A DNA stretch of 44,403 bases from Pannonibacter indicus (GCF_001418225.1 NZ_LIPT01000016.1:17861-62263); one strand, 5' to 3'; positions 8,772 through 16,981 are shown, counted from the stretch's first letter. Notes: generated by a model from the sequence alone, not told the origin. Made by a program: numbers and translations.

Positions 8772-9655
8772 GCGCCCCCGCAGCCACCAGCTTTACCGGT
8801 GCCGAGGGCAACCGGCTTGCGGCTGACCGTTTCGGCAGCGGGACAGGCCAGCCGGTGCTGCTGCTGCATGGCGGCGGGCAGACGCGCCACGCCTGGGCGG
8901 GCGCGGGTGTCCGTCTCGCCAGGGCGGGCTTCACCGCCTACGCCATGGACCAGCGCGGCCATGGGGACAGCGAGTGGGTGGCCTCCGGCGCTTATGATTT
9001 TGCCGATTTCGGCAGGGACCTCTCCGCCGTGGCAGCACAGGTGGCGGAGCGCCATGGCCGCCGGCCGGTGCTGGTCGGTGCGTCGCTTGGCGGGCTGGCC
9101 GGACTGCTGTCTGAGGGCGCGCAGACGCCGGGGCGGCTCGAAGCCATGGTGCTGGTTGATATCACCCCGCGCGTCGATGCGGGCGGCGTTTCGCGCATTC
9201 TCGACTTCATGGCCGAGAAGGTGGACGAGGGCTTTGCCACGGTGGAGGATGCGGCGGATGCCATTGCCGCCTATCTGCCGCACCGGCCGCGCCCGCGCTC
9301 TCTGGACGGGCTTGCGAAGAACCTGCGCCTTCATCCCGATGGCCGCTACCGCTGGCACTGGGACCCGGCCTTCATCGCTGCACGCCATGCAGGGGGCGAA
9401 GATCTGCGGGCAAAGGTGGAAGCCGAACTCGTCGCCGCTGCCGCCCGCCTGACTCTGCCGGTGCTGCTGGTGCGCGGCGGCCAGTCGGAACTGGTCAGTC
9501 AGGAGCATCTCGACGAATTCCGCCAGCTCGTGCCCCATGCCCGGCTGGCCGATGTGGCCGGGGCCGGGCACATGGTGGCCGGAGACCGCAATGACGTCTT
9601 CACCGGCGCACTGCTGGCGTTTCTGCAGGATCTGGCGGTGGAGGCCAAAGCCTGA
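8768..9655 (+). CDS. Alpha/beta hydrolase 2
   Basis: A 295-residue second alpha/beta hydrolase, overlapping the first by four bases (ATGA). It has HGGG at 34-37 as the oxyanion hole, a GASLGG nucleophile elbow with Ser106, and a catalytic His at 268 (GAGHMV). The acid residue after the penultimate strand (RGGQSELVS) is not a canonical Asp and is probably Glu241. Residues 150-220 form a helical cap. It differs clearly in sequence from hydrolase 1, so this is not a recent tandem duplication. The tight coupling suggests that the two enzymes act in one pathway, which I cannot name. It converges with the crotonase gene 107 bases downstream. Confidence 0.9.
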   Translation: MSAPAATSFTGAEGNRLAADRFGSGTGQPVLLLHGGGQTRHAWAGAGVRLARAGFTAYAMDQRGHGDSEWVASGAYDFADFGRDLSAVAAQVAERHGRRPVLVGASLGGLAGLLSEGAQTPGRLEAMVLVDITPRVDAGGVSRILDFMAEKVDEGFATVEDAADAIAAYLPHRPRPRSLDGLAKNLRLHPDGRYRWHWDPAFIAARHAGGEDLRAKVEAELVAAAARLTLPVLLVRGGQSELVSQEHLDEFRQLVPHARLADVAGAGHMVAGDRNDVFTGALLAFLQDLAVEAKA

Positions 9656-9762
9656 GTCGGATCAGGAGCTTGAGCCGTTTGGCTGAAGTTCTGATTCTGA
9701 TTCAACTGGGGCCCGAAAGCTGAGTCGTTTCAGGCCTCTGGCCCGTGCGGTTGAGGCGCTGT

Positions 9763-10566
9763 TCACGCTCCCTTGAATTCTGGAGTCCGCTTTTCGAGGA
9801 AGGCGGTTCTTCCCTCTGCGAAATCCGCGCTGTCAAAGCAGGCGATGGCAGCGGCTTCCGCCTTGGCAAAGTCCGGTGCGGAGTGGCCTGCCGGGATGAT
9901 GAGCGCCGCCTTGGTGGCGGCATGAGTCAGCGCTGCGTTTTGTGCAATCATGGCCGCCAGTTTCCGTGCCGCGGCCTCTAGTGCGCTGTCTTCCAGAAGC
10001 TGGTTGAGAAAACCCCAGTGCAGGGCCTCACCGGCTTCGATGCGCCGGGCGGTGAAGATCAGTTCCCTTGTCCGCGCCGGGCCGATGAGCGCGGCCACAT
10101 CCATCAGCGCCGCCGGGGGATAGGCGATGCCGAGCCGGGCGGCGGGGATGCCGAAGCTGCTGCCGTGGCTGGCAAGGCGCAGGTCGCAACTGGCGGCAAG
10201 ACCAAAGCCGCCGCCGAGGCAATGGCCGCGGATCATGGCAATCACCGGCTTGCGGCAGGCCTTCAGCGCCTCGAAGGCGGCGAGGTTGATGTCCTCATAG
10301 GCACGGGCGGCCTTCGCGTTCTTGCGGGTTTCCTCGAACTCGGAAATGTCCGCCCCGGCGCAGAAGGTTTCGCTGCCCGCACCGCGCAGGATGATGGCGC
10401 GCACATCGCGCTCGGCTTCAAGCGCAGACACGGCAGCGGGCAGGGTGCGCCACATCTCCAGCGTCATGGCGTTGCGGCGCTTTTCATTGGCGATCACCAG
10501 CCAGCCGGTGCTGCCTTCAATCCGGATCTCAAGTTCCGGCGGGGGAGTGTGCGATTGTCCCGTCAC
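9763..10566 (-). CDS. Enoyl-CoA hydratase/isomerase family protein (crotonase fold)
   Basis: A 267-residue crotonase-superfamily protein. The two oxyanion-hole stretches CAGADISEF and CLGGGFGLA are intact, so acyl-CoA binding is likely. At the position of the first catalytic Glu of enoyl-CoA hydratase (Glu144 in the rat enzyme) it has Ala in GIPAARLG, while the second Glu appears kept (TRELIF). It is therefore unlikely to be a standard hydratase and may be an isomerase, hydrolase or other family variant. The start is a GTG with a GGGAAG site upstream. It is divergent from cysE, with 163 bases between for both promoters. No fatty-acid oxidation operon surrounds it. Confidence 0.88.
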   Translation of the reverse strand: MTGQSHTPPPELEIRIEGSTGWLVIANEKRRNAMTLEMWRTLPAAVSALEAERDVRAIILRGAGSETFCAGADISEFEETRKNAKAARAYEDINLAAFEALKACRKPVIAMIRGHCLGGGFGLAASCDLRLASHGSSFGIPAARLGIAYPPAALMDVAALIGPARTRELIFTARRIEAGEALHWGFLNQLLEDSALEAAARKLAAMIAQNAALTHAATKAALIIPAGHSAPDFAKAEAAAIACFDSADFAEGRTAFLEKRTPEFKGA

Positions 10567-10729
10567 GTGATATCTTCCCTGTCTGGCGCCTTGATGGAAT
10601 GGCGTCCGGTGATGAGTTCTTTCCCTTTTGGCCGGGCTTTGTTATGGCTCGCTCCGGCCTATATGAGGACGGCATGACAGGTCCGGCGCGGCAGAGGCTG
10701 CGCACAGGGCCTGCGACAGGAGACGCGCC

Positions 10730-11563
10730 ATGGTGAACACCACTTTCAAGACGGCCAAGCCAACCGTGAGCTTGCATGATCCCGTATGGCATCAGCTTCG
10801 GGAAGAGGCCGAAAAGATGGTCATCGGCGAACCGGCCCTGTCGTCCTTCGTTTATGAGACCATTCTCAACCACGGGCGCCTTGAGGATGCCGTGATCCAC
10901 CGGCTTGGCGACAGGCTGGGCCGGGACGTGGTGTCCGCCTCCCTCATCCGCCAGACCTATTCCGAAGCCCTCAGCGACGAGCCGGAACTGGGCGAGATCT
11001 TCCGCGTCGACATGATGGCCGTGTTCGACCGCGATCCGGCCTGCGAACGGCTGCTGGAGCCGCTGCTCTATTTCAAGGGCTTCCATGCGCTGCAGACGCA
11101 CCGTCTTGCCAACTGGCTGTGGCGGCGCGGGCGCTCCGACTTTGCGCTGTATCTGCAGAGCCGCTCCTCCGAGATCTTCCAGGTGGATATCCATCCGGCG
11201 GTTCCTGTCGGCCGGGGCATCTTCATGGATCACGCCACGGGGCTTGTCGTTGGCTCCACGGCCGTCATCGAGGATGATGTCTCGATCCTGCAGGGCGTGA
11301 CGCTGGGCGGCACCGGCAAGGAGCAGGGCGACCGGCATCCGAAGATCCGCAAGGGCGTGCTCATCGGCGCGGGCGCCAAGATCCTCGGCAATCTTGAAAT
11401 TGGCCGCTGCTCGCGCATTGCCGCAGGCTCGGTTGTGCTTCAGGACGTGCCTTGCAACACCACCGTGGCCGGGGTTCCGGCGCGGGTCGTGGGGCAGGCG
11501 GGATGCGCAGAACCGGCCCGGTCCATGGACCAGCTGCTGGCGGATAAACAGCCTGAGGCGTGA
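10730..11563 (+). CDS. cysE: Serine O-acetyltransferase
   Basis: A 277-residue enzyme that acetylates serine with acetyl-CoA to give O-acetylserine, the direct precursor of cysteine. The N-terminal helical domain carries VFDRDPA and the catalytic-site stretch GFHALQTHR. The C-terminal left-handed beta-helix is visible as hexapeptide repeats from about 150 on, with HPAVPVGRGIFMDHATG and the acetyl-CoA loop TLGGTGKEQGDRHP. The length matches alphaproteobacterial CysE. A strong AGGAG site precedes the ATG. DUF3126 follows 117 bases later. The C-terminal tail could bind cysteine synthase and mediate feedback control, as is known for the family; it does not end in the classical Ile. Confidence 0.96.
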   Translation: MVNTTFKTAKPTVSLHDPVWHQLREEAEKMVIGEPALSSFVYETILNHGRLEDAVIHRLGDRLGRDVVSASLIRQTYSEALSDEPELGEIFRVDMMAVFDRDPACERLLEPLLYFKGFHALQTHRLANWLWRRGRSDFALYLQSRSSEIFQVDIHPAVPVGRGIFMDHATGLVVGSTAVIEDDVSILQGVTLGGTGKEQGDRHPKIRKGVLIGAGAKILGNLEIGRCSRIAAGSVVLQDVPCNTTVAGVPARVVGQAGCAEPARSMDQLLADKQPEA

Positions 11564-11680
11564 TCCCCCTGTGGGAAAGCCCATGATTCCGGGGAAAGGC
11601 GGTTCCGGCGGTTGGCTCACGGCGCTGTTCGTGTAGGTTCCGCACCCGTGAAATACGGGGACCCGAAAGGAGCGAAAGAC

Positions 11681-11905
11681 GTGAAAGCCGACGAAATCAA
11701 GAAGCTGGAAGCCTATCTGCAGCGCAAGTTCAACCTGCCGTCCATGAAGGTGAAGGCCCGTCCGAAGAAGGACGATTCCGCCGAGGTTTACATCGGCGAC
11801 GAGTTCATCGGCGTTGTCTTCCGTGATGACGAGGACGAAGATCTGAGCTGGAGCTTCCAGATGGCCATCCTGGAGATGGATCTCGAGGAAGACGGCGAGG
11901 ATTGA
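11681..11905 (+). CDS. DUF3126 family protein
   Basis: A 74-residue acidic cytosolic protein of the alphaproteobacterial DUF3126 family, function unknown. The start is a GTG (first residues VKADEIKKLE) with a perfect AAAGGAG site eight bases upstream; a longer frame from 11612 has no such site and adds residues foreign to the family. It shows an N-terminal helix (KKLEAYLQRKFN), a short beta-rich core (AEVYIGDEFIGVVFRD) and a C-terminal acidic helix ending EEDGED. It follows cysE on the same strand, an arrangement I recall as common in Hyphomicrobiales, but a functional link to cysteine synthesis is unproven. A terminator lies about 60 bases downstream. Confidence 0.9.
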   Translation: MKADEIKKLEAYLQRKFNLPSMKVKARPKKDDSAEVYIGDEFIGVVFRDDEDEDLSWSFQMAILEMDLEEDGED

Positions 11906-11966
11906 TCCGGCAAGCCGCCGCCGGAGCCATGAGCAAGCGGCACCGGCTGCCGGAACTGATCTGAAA

Positions 11967-12011
11967 GGGACGTGCCCTGCGCAAAGCTGCAAGGCGCGTC
12001 CCGTCTGTTTT
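11967..12011 (+). terminator. Rho-independent terminator after DUF3126
   Basis: Arms GGGACGTGCC (11967-11976) and GGCGCGTCCC (11993-12002) pair with one G-U wobble around a 16-base loop, followed by GTCTGTTTT. It closes the cysE-DUF3126 unit. Confidence 0.75.
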
Positions 12012-12046
12012 CCGGTCTGGCGTAGACGTCTGGGAGCGTCCAGGTA

Positions 12047-12760
12047 TCAGTGAGGCAGGAAACTCTCGAAAAGTGCGCCCATCTGCCGGTCCAGCCGGCC
12101 CCAGCTGCTGAGCAGCTTCATGTCGAAGCGGTAGCTGGCCACGAGATCCGGAGCGAGGCGCATGTCACGCAGGCAGCTTGCCGGTGCGTCTTTCGGCAGT
12201 CTGCAGCGGGCGGCAAATCCGGTTTCAAGCCCTGTGCCGTCATCCTCGTAGAACAGGACATCTTCGCTGGCGCCTGCCTTGCCGGACATGTCGAGCATGT
12301 AGAGCCCGCCTTGTCCCACCTGCGGCTTTCCGGCGGCAAGGCGCCGCAGCATGGTGTCCATCCGCTCCATGACCGTCTCGACCTTGCGGGACGCCATAAG
12401 TTCCACGGTGATTGGCATTTCCGCGGCGGTCCGGTTGCCCCTGTTCCCGCTGGTGCCTGCATAGCCGGTCATGGAGGGCCAGTTGACTTCCAGGGTCAGC
12501 CGCTCGTGGAACGAGCCTTCCTTGCGCTGCTCCGGCTTGGGCAGCATGTTCATGGGAACCGTTACCTTGCGGTCGCCAAGCCAGAGCGTGACAAGGCGGG
12601 CTTCGGCCGTGCGCAGCTCCGCCTGAGTGGCGGCCTGTTCAATCCAGCCGCCAATCATCTTTGCAATATAGGCAAGGGTCAGCAGCACCAGCAGCGTCAG
12701 AATCAGAGCGGAATGGAACGGCCGGTAACCTGTTGCCTTGGGTAGGGTGACCGGCATCAT
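12047..12760 (-). CDS. Membrane-anchored protein of unknown function
   Basis: A 237-residue protein from the ATG at 12760, which has an AAGGTGG site upstream; a GTG at 12769 would add three residues. One transmembrane helix at about 16-38 (FHSALILTLLVLLTLAYIAKMIGGW) anchors a periplasmic domain of about 200 residues rich in charged residues, with two late cysteines (AARCRLP, ASCLRD) that could form a disulfide. Phrases such as RLVTLWLGDRKVTVPMNML and GQGGLYMLDM are strongly coding-like and recall a conserved hypothetical family of Hyphomicrobiales, but I cannot name it. It stands alone, convergent with DUF3126 and divergent from the next small membrane-protein gene. Confidence 0.8.
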   Translation of the reverse strand: MMPVTLPKATGYRPFHSALILTLLVLLTLAYIAKMIGGWIEQAATQAELRTAEARLVTLWLGDRKVTVPMNMLPKPEQRKEGSFHERLTLEVNWPSMTGYAGTSGNRGNRTAAEMPITVELMASRKVETVMERMDTMLRRLAAGKPQVGQGGLYMLDMSGKAGASEDVLFYEDDGTGLETGFAARCRLPKDAPASCLRDMRLAPDLVASYRFDMKLLSSWGRLDRQMGALFESFLPH

Positions 12761-12982
12761 GGCCGCCACCTTTCGGCTCTGCGCGCAAAGCAGCCGTCAG
12801 CATTTCCGTGCCAAAGCAGGACAGATGTTCCAGAACGGTATGGGCAGACCTGTGATGGTTGCTGCATTCGCTTGGTTTCTGTTCCGTTCGTGACCGCCGG
12901 AAACCGGCATGCGGTTTGCACTTCCCCTCCTGTCTCCGTGAGGACAGACTCATGCCCCGATGGTTAACAAGAGGTTAATGCT

Positions 12983-13312
12983 GTGCTTCTTGAACTGCTG
13001 CTTGCCGTTTACATGGGCTGCGCCGGCTTCGTTGCAGCGGGCCTGGTTGGAAGCGCTTATCAACTTGTTACCGACTCGCCACCCAGTTTCCAGATCCCGG
13101 CGCACAGTATCGCAGGAATTCTGGGGGTTGTTCTGATCTGTGTCTTCGCCGGCCCCTTCATCATCATGCGCAATGCCATCCGTGGACGGCGGCTGGAAGG
13201 GCGCCCGGTCGGGTGGCTGGTTGCCTCCTCCACCATTGCAGGCATGTGGAGCCTGTGCTCTGGTGTCCTCTTAATGCATTTTGCGCTGGGGCTTGCCAAC
13301 TCATGGTCGTGA
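12983..13312 (+). CDS. Small membrane protein of unknown function (possibly DUF6949)
   Basis: A 109-residue protein with three hydrophobic segments, at about 1-28, 43-62 and 79-104. The start is a GTG behind AAGAGG. The sequence resembles, from memory, small Hyphomicrobiales membrane proteins filed as DUF6949, with the phrase [18 protein letters not shown]; this identification is uncertain. It lies just upstream of the carbonic anhydrase gene (28-base gap) on the same strand and is probably co-transcribed with it. No catalytic motif is visible. Confidence 0.75.
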   Translation: MLLELLLAVYMGCAGFVAAGLVGSAYQLVTDSPPSFQIPAHSIAGILGVVLICVFAGPFIIMRNAIRGRRLEGRPVGWLVASSTIAGMWSLCSGVLLMHFALGLANSWS

Positions 13313-13340
13313 TCCCGGTGTGACAGACCGGGAGGAAAAC

Positions 13341-13868
13341 ATGACGCTCTACCGCCTTGGAGACCGGATGCCGGAACTTGCTGCCGGTGGAGCCTGCTGG
13401 GTGGCGCCAACGGCGGTGCTGATCGGGGCGGTGCGGCTGGAGGAGGGGGCGAGCGTCTGGTTCGGCGCCGTGCTGCGCGGTGACAATGAACTGATCCTCG
13501 TTGGCAAGAACAGCAATGTCCAGGACGGCTGCGTGCTGCACACGGACATGGGCTATCCTCTGACCATCGGCGAAGGCTGCACCATCGGCCACAAGGCCAT
13601 CCTGCATGGCTGCACCATCGGCAGCAATTCGCTTATCGGCATGGGCGCGACGGTGCTGAACGGCGCGAAGATCGGCCGCAACTGCATCGTGGGCGCCAAC
13701 GCGCTGATCCCCGAGGGCAAGGAAATCCCGGACAATTCGCTGGTGGTGGGCATGCCGGGCCGTGTTGCACGGACGCTGGATGCTGCGGCGGAAGAAGGCC
13801 TGCGCAAATCGGCCGCAGGCTACGTGCGCAACTGGCAGAGGTTCAAGGCCGGGCTGGCACCTCTTTGA
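13341..13868 (+). CDS. Gamma-class carbonic anhydrase family protein
   Basis: A 175-residue left-handed beta-helix protein. The three metal-ligand histidines of gamma-carbonic anhydrases are present: His67 (VLHTD), His84 (IGHKA) and His89 (LHGC). The hexapeptide repeats run through most of the chain and the C-terminus forms a helix. The start ATG is fixed by a GGAGG site; an upstream in-frame ATG at 13281 overlaps the previous gene and has no ribosome site. Family members bind zinc or iron and may hydrate CO2, but many YrdA/PaaY-type members have unknown or thioesterase-linked roles, so activity is not certain. It follows the small membrane-protein gene by 28 bases. Confidence 0.92.
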   Translation: MTLYRLGDRMPELAAGGACWVAPTAVLIGAVRLEEGASVWFGAVLRGDNELILVGKNSNVQDGCVLHTDMGYPLTIGEGCTIGHKAILHGCTIGSNSLIGMGATVLNGAKIGRNCIVGANALIPEGKEIPDNSLVVGMPGRVARTLDAAAEEGLRKSAAGYVRNWQRFKAGLAPL

Positions 13869-13915
13869 ACTCACGACTGAATGATGATGGTCCGCCGGAA
13901 TACGCCTGAAAAGGC

Positions 13916-13948
13916 GGGAGCCGGTCTCGCGGGGGCGGACCGGCTCCC
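13916..13948. terminator. Strong hairpin between convergent genes
   Basis: Perfect 11-base arms GGGAGCCGGTC (13916-13926) and GACCGGCTCCC (13938-13948) with an 11-base loop, located between two convergent genes. There is no U-tract on either side, so termination would be weak or Rho-assisted. A perfect 16-base palindrome (TCCGGGAC, GTCCCGGA) follows at 14009-14024. Confidence 0.5.
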
Positions 13949-14043
13949 TGAACCCGGCCGTGGTTGGGATGGGGAGGGTGGGGACGCGGCCGGGCTGTTC
14001 TGTCGGGCTCCGGGACGTCCCGGAACGCTTCCGTATGCGGGTC

Positions 14044-14658
14044 TCAGTTTCCGATGCTGGCCACGGTGGTGACGCGGGTATCGGAAATGCTGGTCCAGGC
14101 GGCTGCCGATGTCGTGGCCTGCCGCTTCACGTAACGGTAGGGCGTCGAGTACCAGGGCAGCACGGCCTCGATCTGGTTGTCGAGGATCAGGTCGCCCTGA
14201 TCCGTGCGGACGGTGAGGACCGCATGGCCTTCGTTGTTGATGTCCTTCACCACCGTGATCAGCAGCGCGCTTGCGGGCCAGCCGGCCTTTAGCAGACGGC
14301 GCTGCTTTTCGATCACATATTCCTCGCAGTCGCCAATGCCATTGTCTGGAAAGGTCCAGTATTCTGGCACGCCGAACTGTTCCATGTCCGTCACGGGACG
14401 GATTTCCCGGTTGACGGTGGCATTGACCGAAAGCAGTTCCTCGAAGCGCTCTTCCGAGAGCTTCACGACAACCGGCTTGCTGGTGCGGGCCGCGCAGGCC
14501 GCCGGATGTTCCTTGCAGAAGACGAGATGTCCCTGCGGCGCTGCCGCAGCTCCGGCCATGGCCATATAGCGGCCGGGATTGGCGCTTGCTGCTGTGGCAT
14601 ACATGGCTGCCGCAAAGGCAGCGCATGCGATGATTGGCTTCCAGATCTTTATCTTCAT
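14044..14658 (-). CDS. Transglutaminase-like cysteine peptidase (BTLCP family)
   Basis: A 204-residue secreted protein with a signal peptide ending near ATAASANPG (about residue 26). The catalytic triad of the bacterial transglutaminase-like cysteine proteinases is visible: Cys111 in IGDCEEYV, His145 in EGHAVLTV and Asp160 in LILDNQ. Some family members (LapG) release biofilm adhesins in response to c-di-GMP through LapD. No LapD or large adhesin gene is seen here, so that role is only possible. The start is strongly supported by GGGGAGGG eight bases upstream. Its promoter side opens directly into the very AT-rich island at 14701-14870, an unusual control region for this genome. Confidence 0.92.
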   Translation of the reverse strand: MKIKIWKPIIACAAFAAAMYATAASANPGRYMAMAGAAAAPQGHLVFCKEHPAACAARTSKPVVVKLSEERFEELLSVNATVNREIRPVTDMEQFGVPEYWTFPDNGIGDCEEYVIEKQRRLLKAGWPASALLITVVKDINNEGHAVLTVRTDQGDLILDNQIEAVLPWYSTPYRYVKRQATTSAAAWTSISDTRVTTVASIGN

Positions 14659-14700
14659 GTCGTCGCCCTCCCCAAGGCTGACGACACCATTTCATCTGCA

Positions 14701-14870
14701 ATTTTATTTGCGTCTAAGTCGAGTGATTGCTTTTTCCATGATGTTTATCTGAATTTGAATTGAGTTTTTTATTTATTTTATTTGATTTTGATCTGAGTTT
14801 TATATTGATTTGAATAAAATTTTATATATCTTATTCAAGTTGCTGATTTAAAAGATAAATTTTCAGAAAT
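14701..14870. other. Very AT-rich island
   Basis: By direct count, 36 of these 170 bases are G or C (21%), against a GC-rich background on both sides. It contains repeated TTGA/GAATTT-like words and an inverted repeat TTGAATAA (14810-14817) / TTATTCAA (14831-14838). There is no open frame of note. It lies just upstream of the transglutaminase-like protease gene. From 14871 to 15083 composition returns to normal; that part holds nested hairpins (GTTTCAGC at 14920 with GCTGAAAC at 14950, and CCTCGC with GCGAGG inside) but no gene that I can support. Confidence 0.85.
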
Positions 14871-15083
14871 CGGATGGCTGCGGCGGAGGGCCTGTTCTCC
14901 TCAAGCCCATCAAAAAGCCGTTTCAGCCTCGCGTGGGCGAGGAAAGAAAGCTGAAACCATACGGGAATTTTCTGTGTTGCCGGCCGTATTGGCCCTGCCG
15001 GAGCCCCTCCCCGGGAGGCGGCCTCACTCCGCGGCAAGGCGGAGGCATGAGCCTTGAGAGGAAGGATTGGTTGCCTTCCGCAC

Positions 15084-15112
15084 AAAAAAATCCCGGCTTT
15101 GGGCCGGGATTT
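15084..15112 (-). terminator. Rho-independent terminator after the PilZ gene
   Basis: Perfect 10-base arms AAATCCCGGC (15088-15097) and GCCGGGATTT (15103-15112) with a 5-base loop. On the minus strand the hairpin is followed by a U-tract (15090-15084). It closes the PAS_5-PilZ unit. Confidence 0.85.
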
Positions 15113-15188
15113 CTTTGCGGTGTCATTCTGAAAGGCAATGCCGGTTTCCGGTGACTTCACCGGAAGGGCGATAGGGGCCACGCAGGCG

Positions 15189-15845
15189 TTATGCCGGCGG
15201 CGTGCTGCCGTCCTCCGGATCATCCGGTCTCATATGCTGTTCGAGCAGGGCCTGATTCTGGATCACGGCGAATTCGACCGCAATGCCACCTTCCAACTGA
15301 CGCACGACGCGTGCCCGCATCCGGCCGAGGGCGATCTCGGTGCCGATCGGCGGACGTGCCGGGCAGGAGAGCGCAGCGCCGGACAGTGATACGTCGATGA
15401 TGCGGCAGGTATAGGCGCTGCCATCGGGCAGAACGATACGGGTGACCGGGTTCTTCGGCACGAAACGCTCGTGGCGCCGGTCTTCCGGCAGGTTCAGCTC
15501 GTTGCGGTTGGCCAGCCAGGTCAGCACGCTGGCGATCTTGTCACGCTTGCGCGGCGTGTTGGCCAGCGCCACGGCAAAGCCGCCGTCGATCTCGCGTATG
15601 ATCGTCCCCTCCACCCGGCCGATATGGTCCAGATAGGCCACCACCTTTTCGCCCACACGTCCTGCCACAGGGGCAATGAGTGCCATGCCGCCGGGCGACA
15701 TGTTGACGACCTGACAGGGATATTCCTGCCGGTTTTCCAGCATGAAGCGGCCGAGGACGTTCACCTTCACGCGCTGGTGACGGCGCCGGTCCGTGCCCTT
15801 GGCGGGCAGACCGGGCGCGGGCCTGGCAGCTTCTGCTGCTGTCAT
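15189..15845 (-). CDS. Tandem PilZ-domain protein (c-di-GMP receptor)
   Basis: A 218-residue cytosolic protein with two PilZ domains. Domain 1 has the RxxxR motif at Arg21-Arg25 (RRHQR) and the second binding motif NMSPGG at 48-53. Domain 2 has RxxxR at Arg123-Arg127 (RRHER) and DVSLSG at 151-156. All key c-di-GMP-binding residues are kept in both, so each domain could bind the nucleotide. There is no other domain, so output must come through a partner. It lies downstream of the PAS_5 gene on the same strand (97-base gap) and ends in a clear terminator. Likely processes are motility, polysaccharide or cell-cycle control, but the sequence does not show which. Confidence 0.92.
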   Translation of the reverse strand: MTAAEAARPAPGLPAKGTDRRRHQRVKVNVLGRFMLENRQEYPCQVVNMSPGGMALIAPVAGRVGEKVVAYLDHIGRVEGTIIREIDGGFAVALANTPRKRDKIASVLTWLANRNELNLPEDRRHERFVPKNPVTRIVLPDGSAYTCRIIDVSLSGAALSCPARPPIGTEIALGRMRARVVRQLEGGIAVEFAVIQNQALLEQHMRPDDPEDGSTPPA

Positions 15846-15942
15846 GGATCTTGTTTCCCTATCTTATACGGGATGACTCTTGTTCTCCACGGACACGATA
15901 GGCGGGGACTATTAACATTGCGTAAGATCAGCCCATGACTTT

Positions 15943-16587
15943 TCAGATCTTGCCGCCGTCATAGACAGTCAGATGCCCGACGCGTCTCGTCCCTTCCATC
16001 GACGGGGCGGCAAGATGGGCCTGTCCGCCATTGATGATCTGCGGAACAGCCGTGCGGCGCGGGGCAGGGGTGCCTGTCAGGAAGGACGGGCGCTCATCAG
16101 GCCAGATCAGCCGCAGGCTGGAGATGGACTGGTTCAAAATGGGATGCAGGCCCAGCCAGTAGGGGCGCTCGAAGCTGGCGCTGGCGCCAAGGATGCGGCT
16201 GCGGCCTTCGCCCGGCATATGCAGGGGGAGAAGCAGCATCTCCATCTTCAGAACCTGATTGCGCTCGGTGTGCCCGTCAACGCCGATAACCGCCGCCGCA
16301 GCATCTTCAGTGATTGCGGCCATGACGGAGGCGAGGGCTTCCCGGTCCTCATTTCCCCAGCCACGCAGGAAATTGCGGCCTTTCAGCTCGCGGCAATGGG
16401 TGGAGCAAAGACGGGTTCCTGCGAGGCGGTAGCGGTAGGTGTCCTGATCGACAGCTTCCAGAATGAAGGTGTCGCCGAGCAGGCCGCGAATCCGGCCCGG
16501 GTCGATCTCCGACCGGTTCGGGGCGGTGCGGGTGCCGCGCAGTTCGTCCCAATACTGATAAAGGGTACGGTTCATACCATGCTTCAT
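15943..16587 (-). CDS. PAS_5 family PAS-domain protein
   Basis: A 214-residue protein of the alphaproteobacterial PAS_5 family. The typical stretch YRYRLAGTRLCSTHCRELKG is present near residue 50-70, followed by the family's long C-terminal tail. There is no kinase, cyclase or DNA-binding domain. The ATG at 16587 is chosen for the AAGGA site about nine bases upstream; a GTG seven codons earlier is possible. It precedes the tandem PilZ gene on the same strand, so the two may form a small signalling unit. Paralogues of this family often occur in several copies per genome and their ligands are unknown. Confidence 0.85.
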   Translation of the reverse strand: MKHGMNRTLYQYWDELRGTRTAPNRSEIDPGRIRGLLGDTFILEAVDQDTYRYRLAGTRLCSTHCRELKGRNFLRGWGNEDREALASVMAAITEDAAAAVIGVDGHTERNQVLKMEMLLLPLHMPGEGRSRILGASASFERPYWLGLHPILNQSISSLRLIWPDERPSFLTGTPAPRRTAVPQIINGGQAHLAAPSMEGTRRVGHLTVYDGGKI

Positions 16588-16981
16588 TTTGACCGGTCCT
16601 TCTGCCACTTGTGCGCCGCTGCGGCATGCGTGTCCTTATCTGGGACAGTTCTCCGCGCCTGCGCTGGTTCTGCCGGTTACAGAGCATTTACTATGCCAAA
16701 TGCGCCGGTGGGGGGGGAAATCACCGGCTTTCCTAAAGTTTGAACGGATTTTTAAGGTTACTCCAAGCTTGCGCTTGCTCGGGAAATTGCTTTGGCACAG
16801 GCTGATTGCAGCCAGGTGCAAGAGATCCGGACGGCCGGACCGGTCACACTGCGGCGCATTTATCCGGGCCTTGCGGCAGGTGCGGGGTCCGGAACAGGTC
16901 ATGAGGCGCCCGTTGCCGGCAAGGCGGCGGGCGCCTTGTCTTTGTCTTGTCTTTCCGGGGCAGATCCTTAAGTGTCTGGAC
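16588..16981 (+). other. Divergent intergenic region, possible leader or small RNA
   Basis: About 390 bases separate the PAS_5 gene (-) from the rhomboid gene (+). No convincing protein gene is present. The first part is AT-richer than its surroundings (around 16738-16770) and could carry promoters. The second part ends in a strong terminator-like hairpin at 16905-16935, pointing right. A short transcript starting near 16750-16800 and ending at the hairpin would be a small RNA or an attenuated leader of the rhomboid gene. I see no match to a known RNA class. Confidence 0.35.
16905..16935 (+). terminator. Terminator-like hairpin upstream of the rhomboid gene
   Basis: Arms GGCGCCCGTTGCC (16905-16917) and GGCGGCGGGCGCC (16923-16935) pair over 13 positions with two G-U wobbles around a 5-base loop, followed by a T-rich run (TTGTCTTTGTC). 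It points right but lies before, not after, a gene. Confidence 0.6.

Noticed and set aside
9656-9762. Imperfect short repeats (GAGTCGGATCAG, GAGTCGTTTCAG) between the hydrolase and crotonase genes
   Set aside because: Too short and irregular to call a repeat element, and no hairpin suitable as terminator was found.
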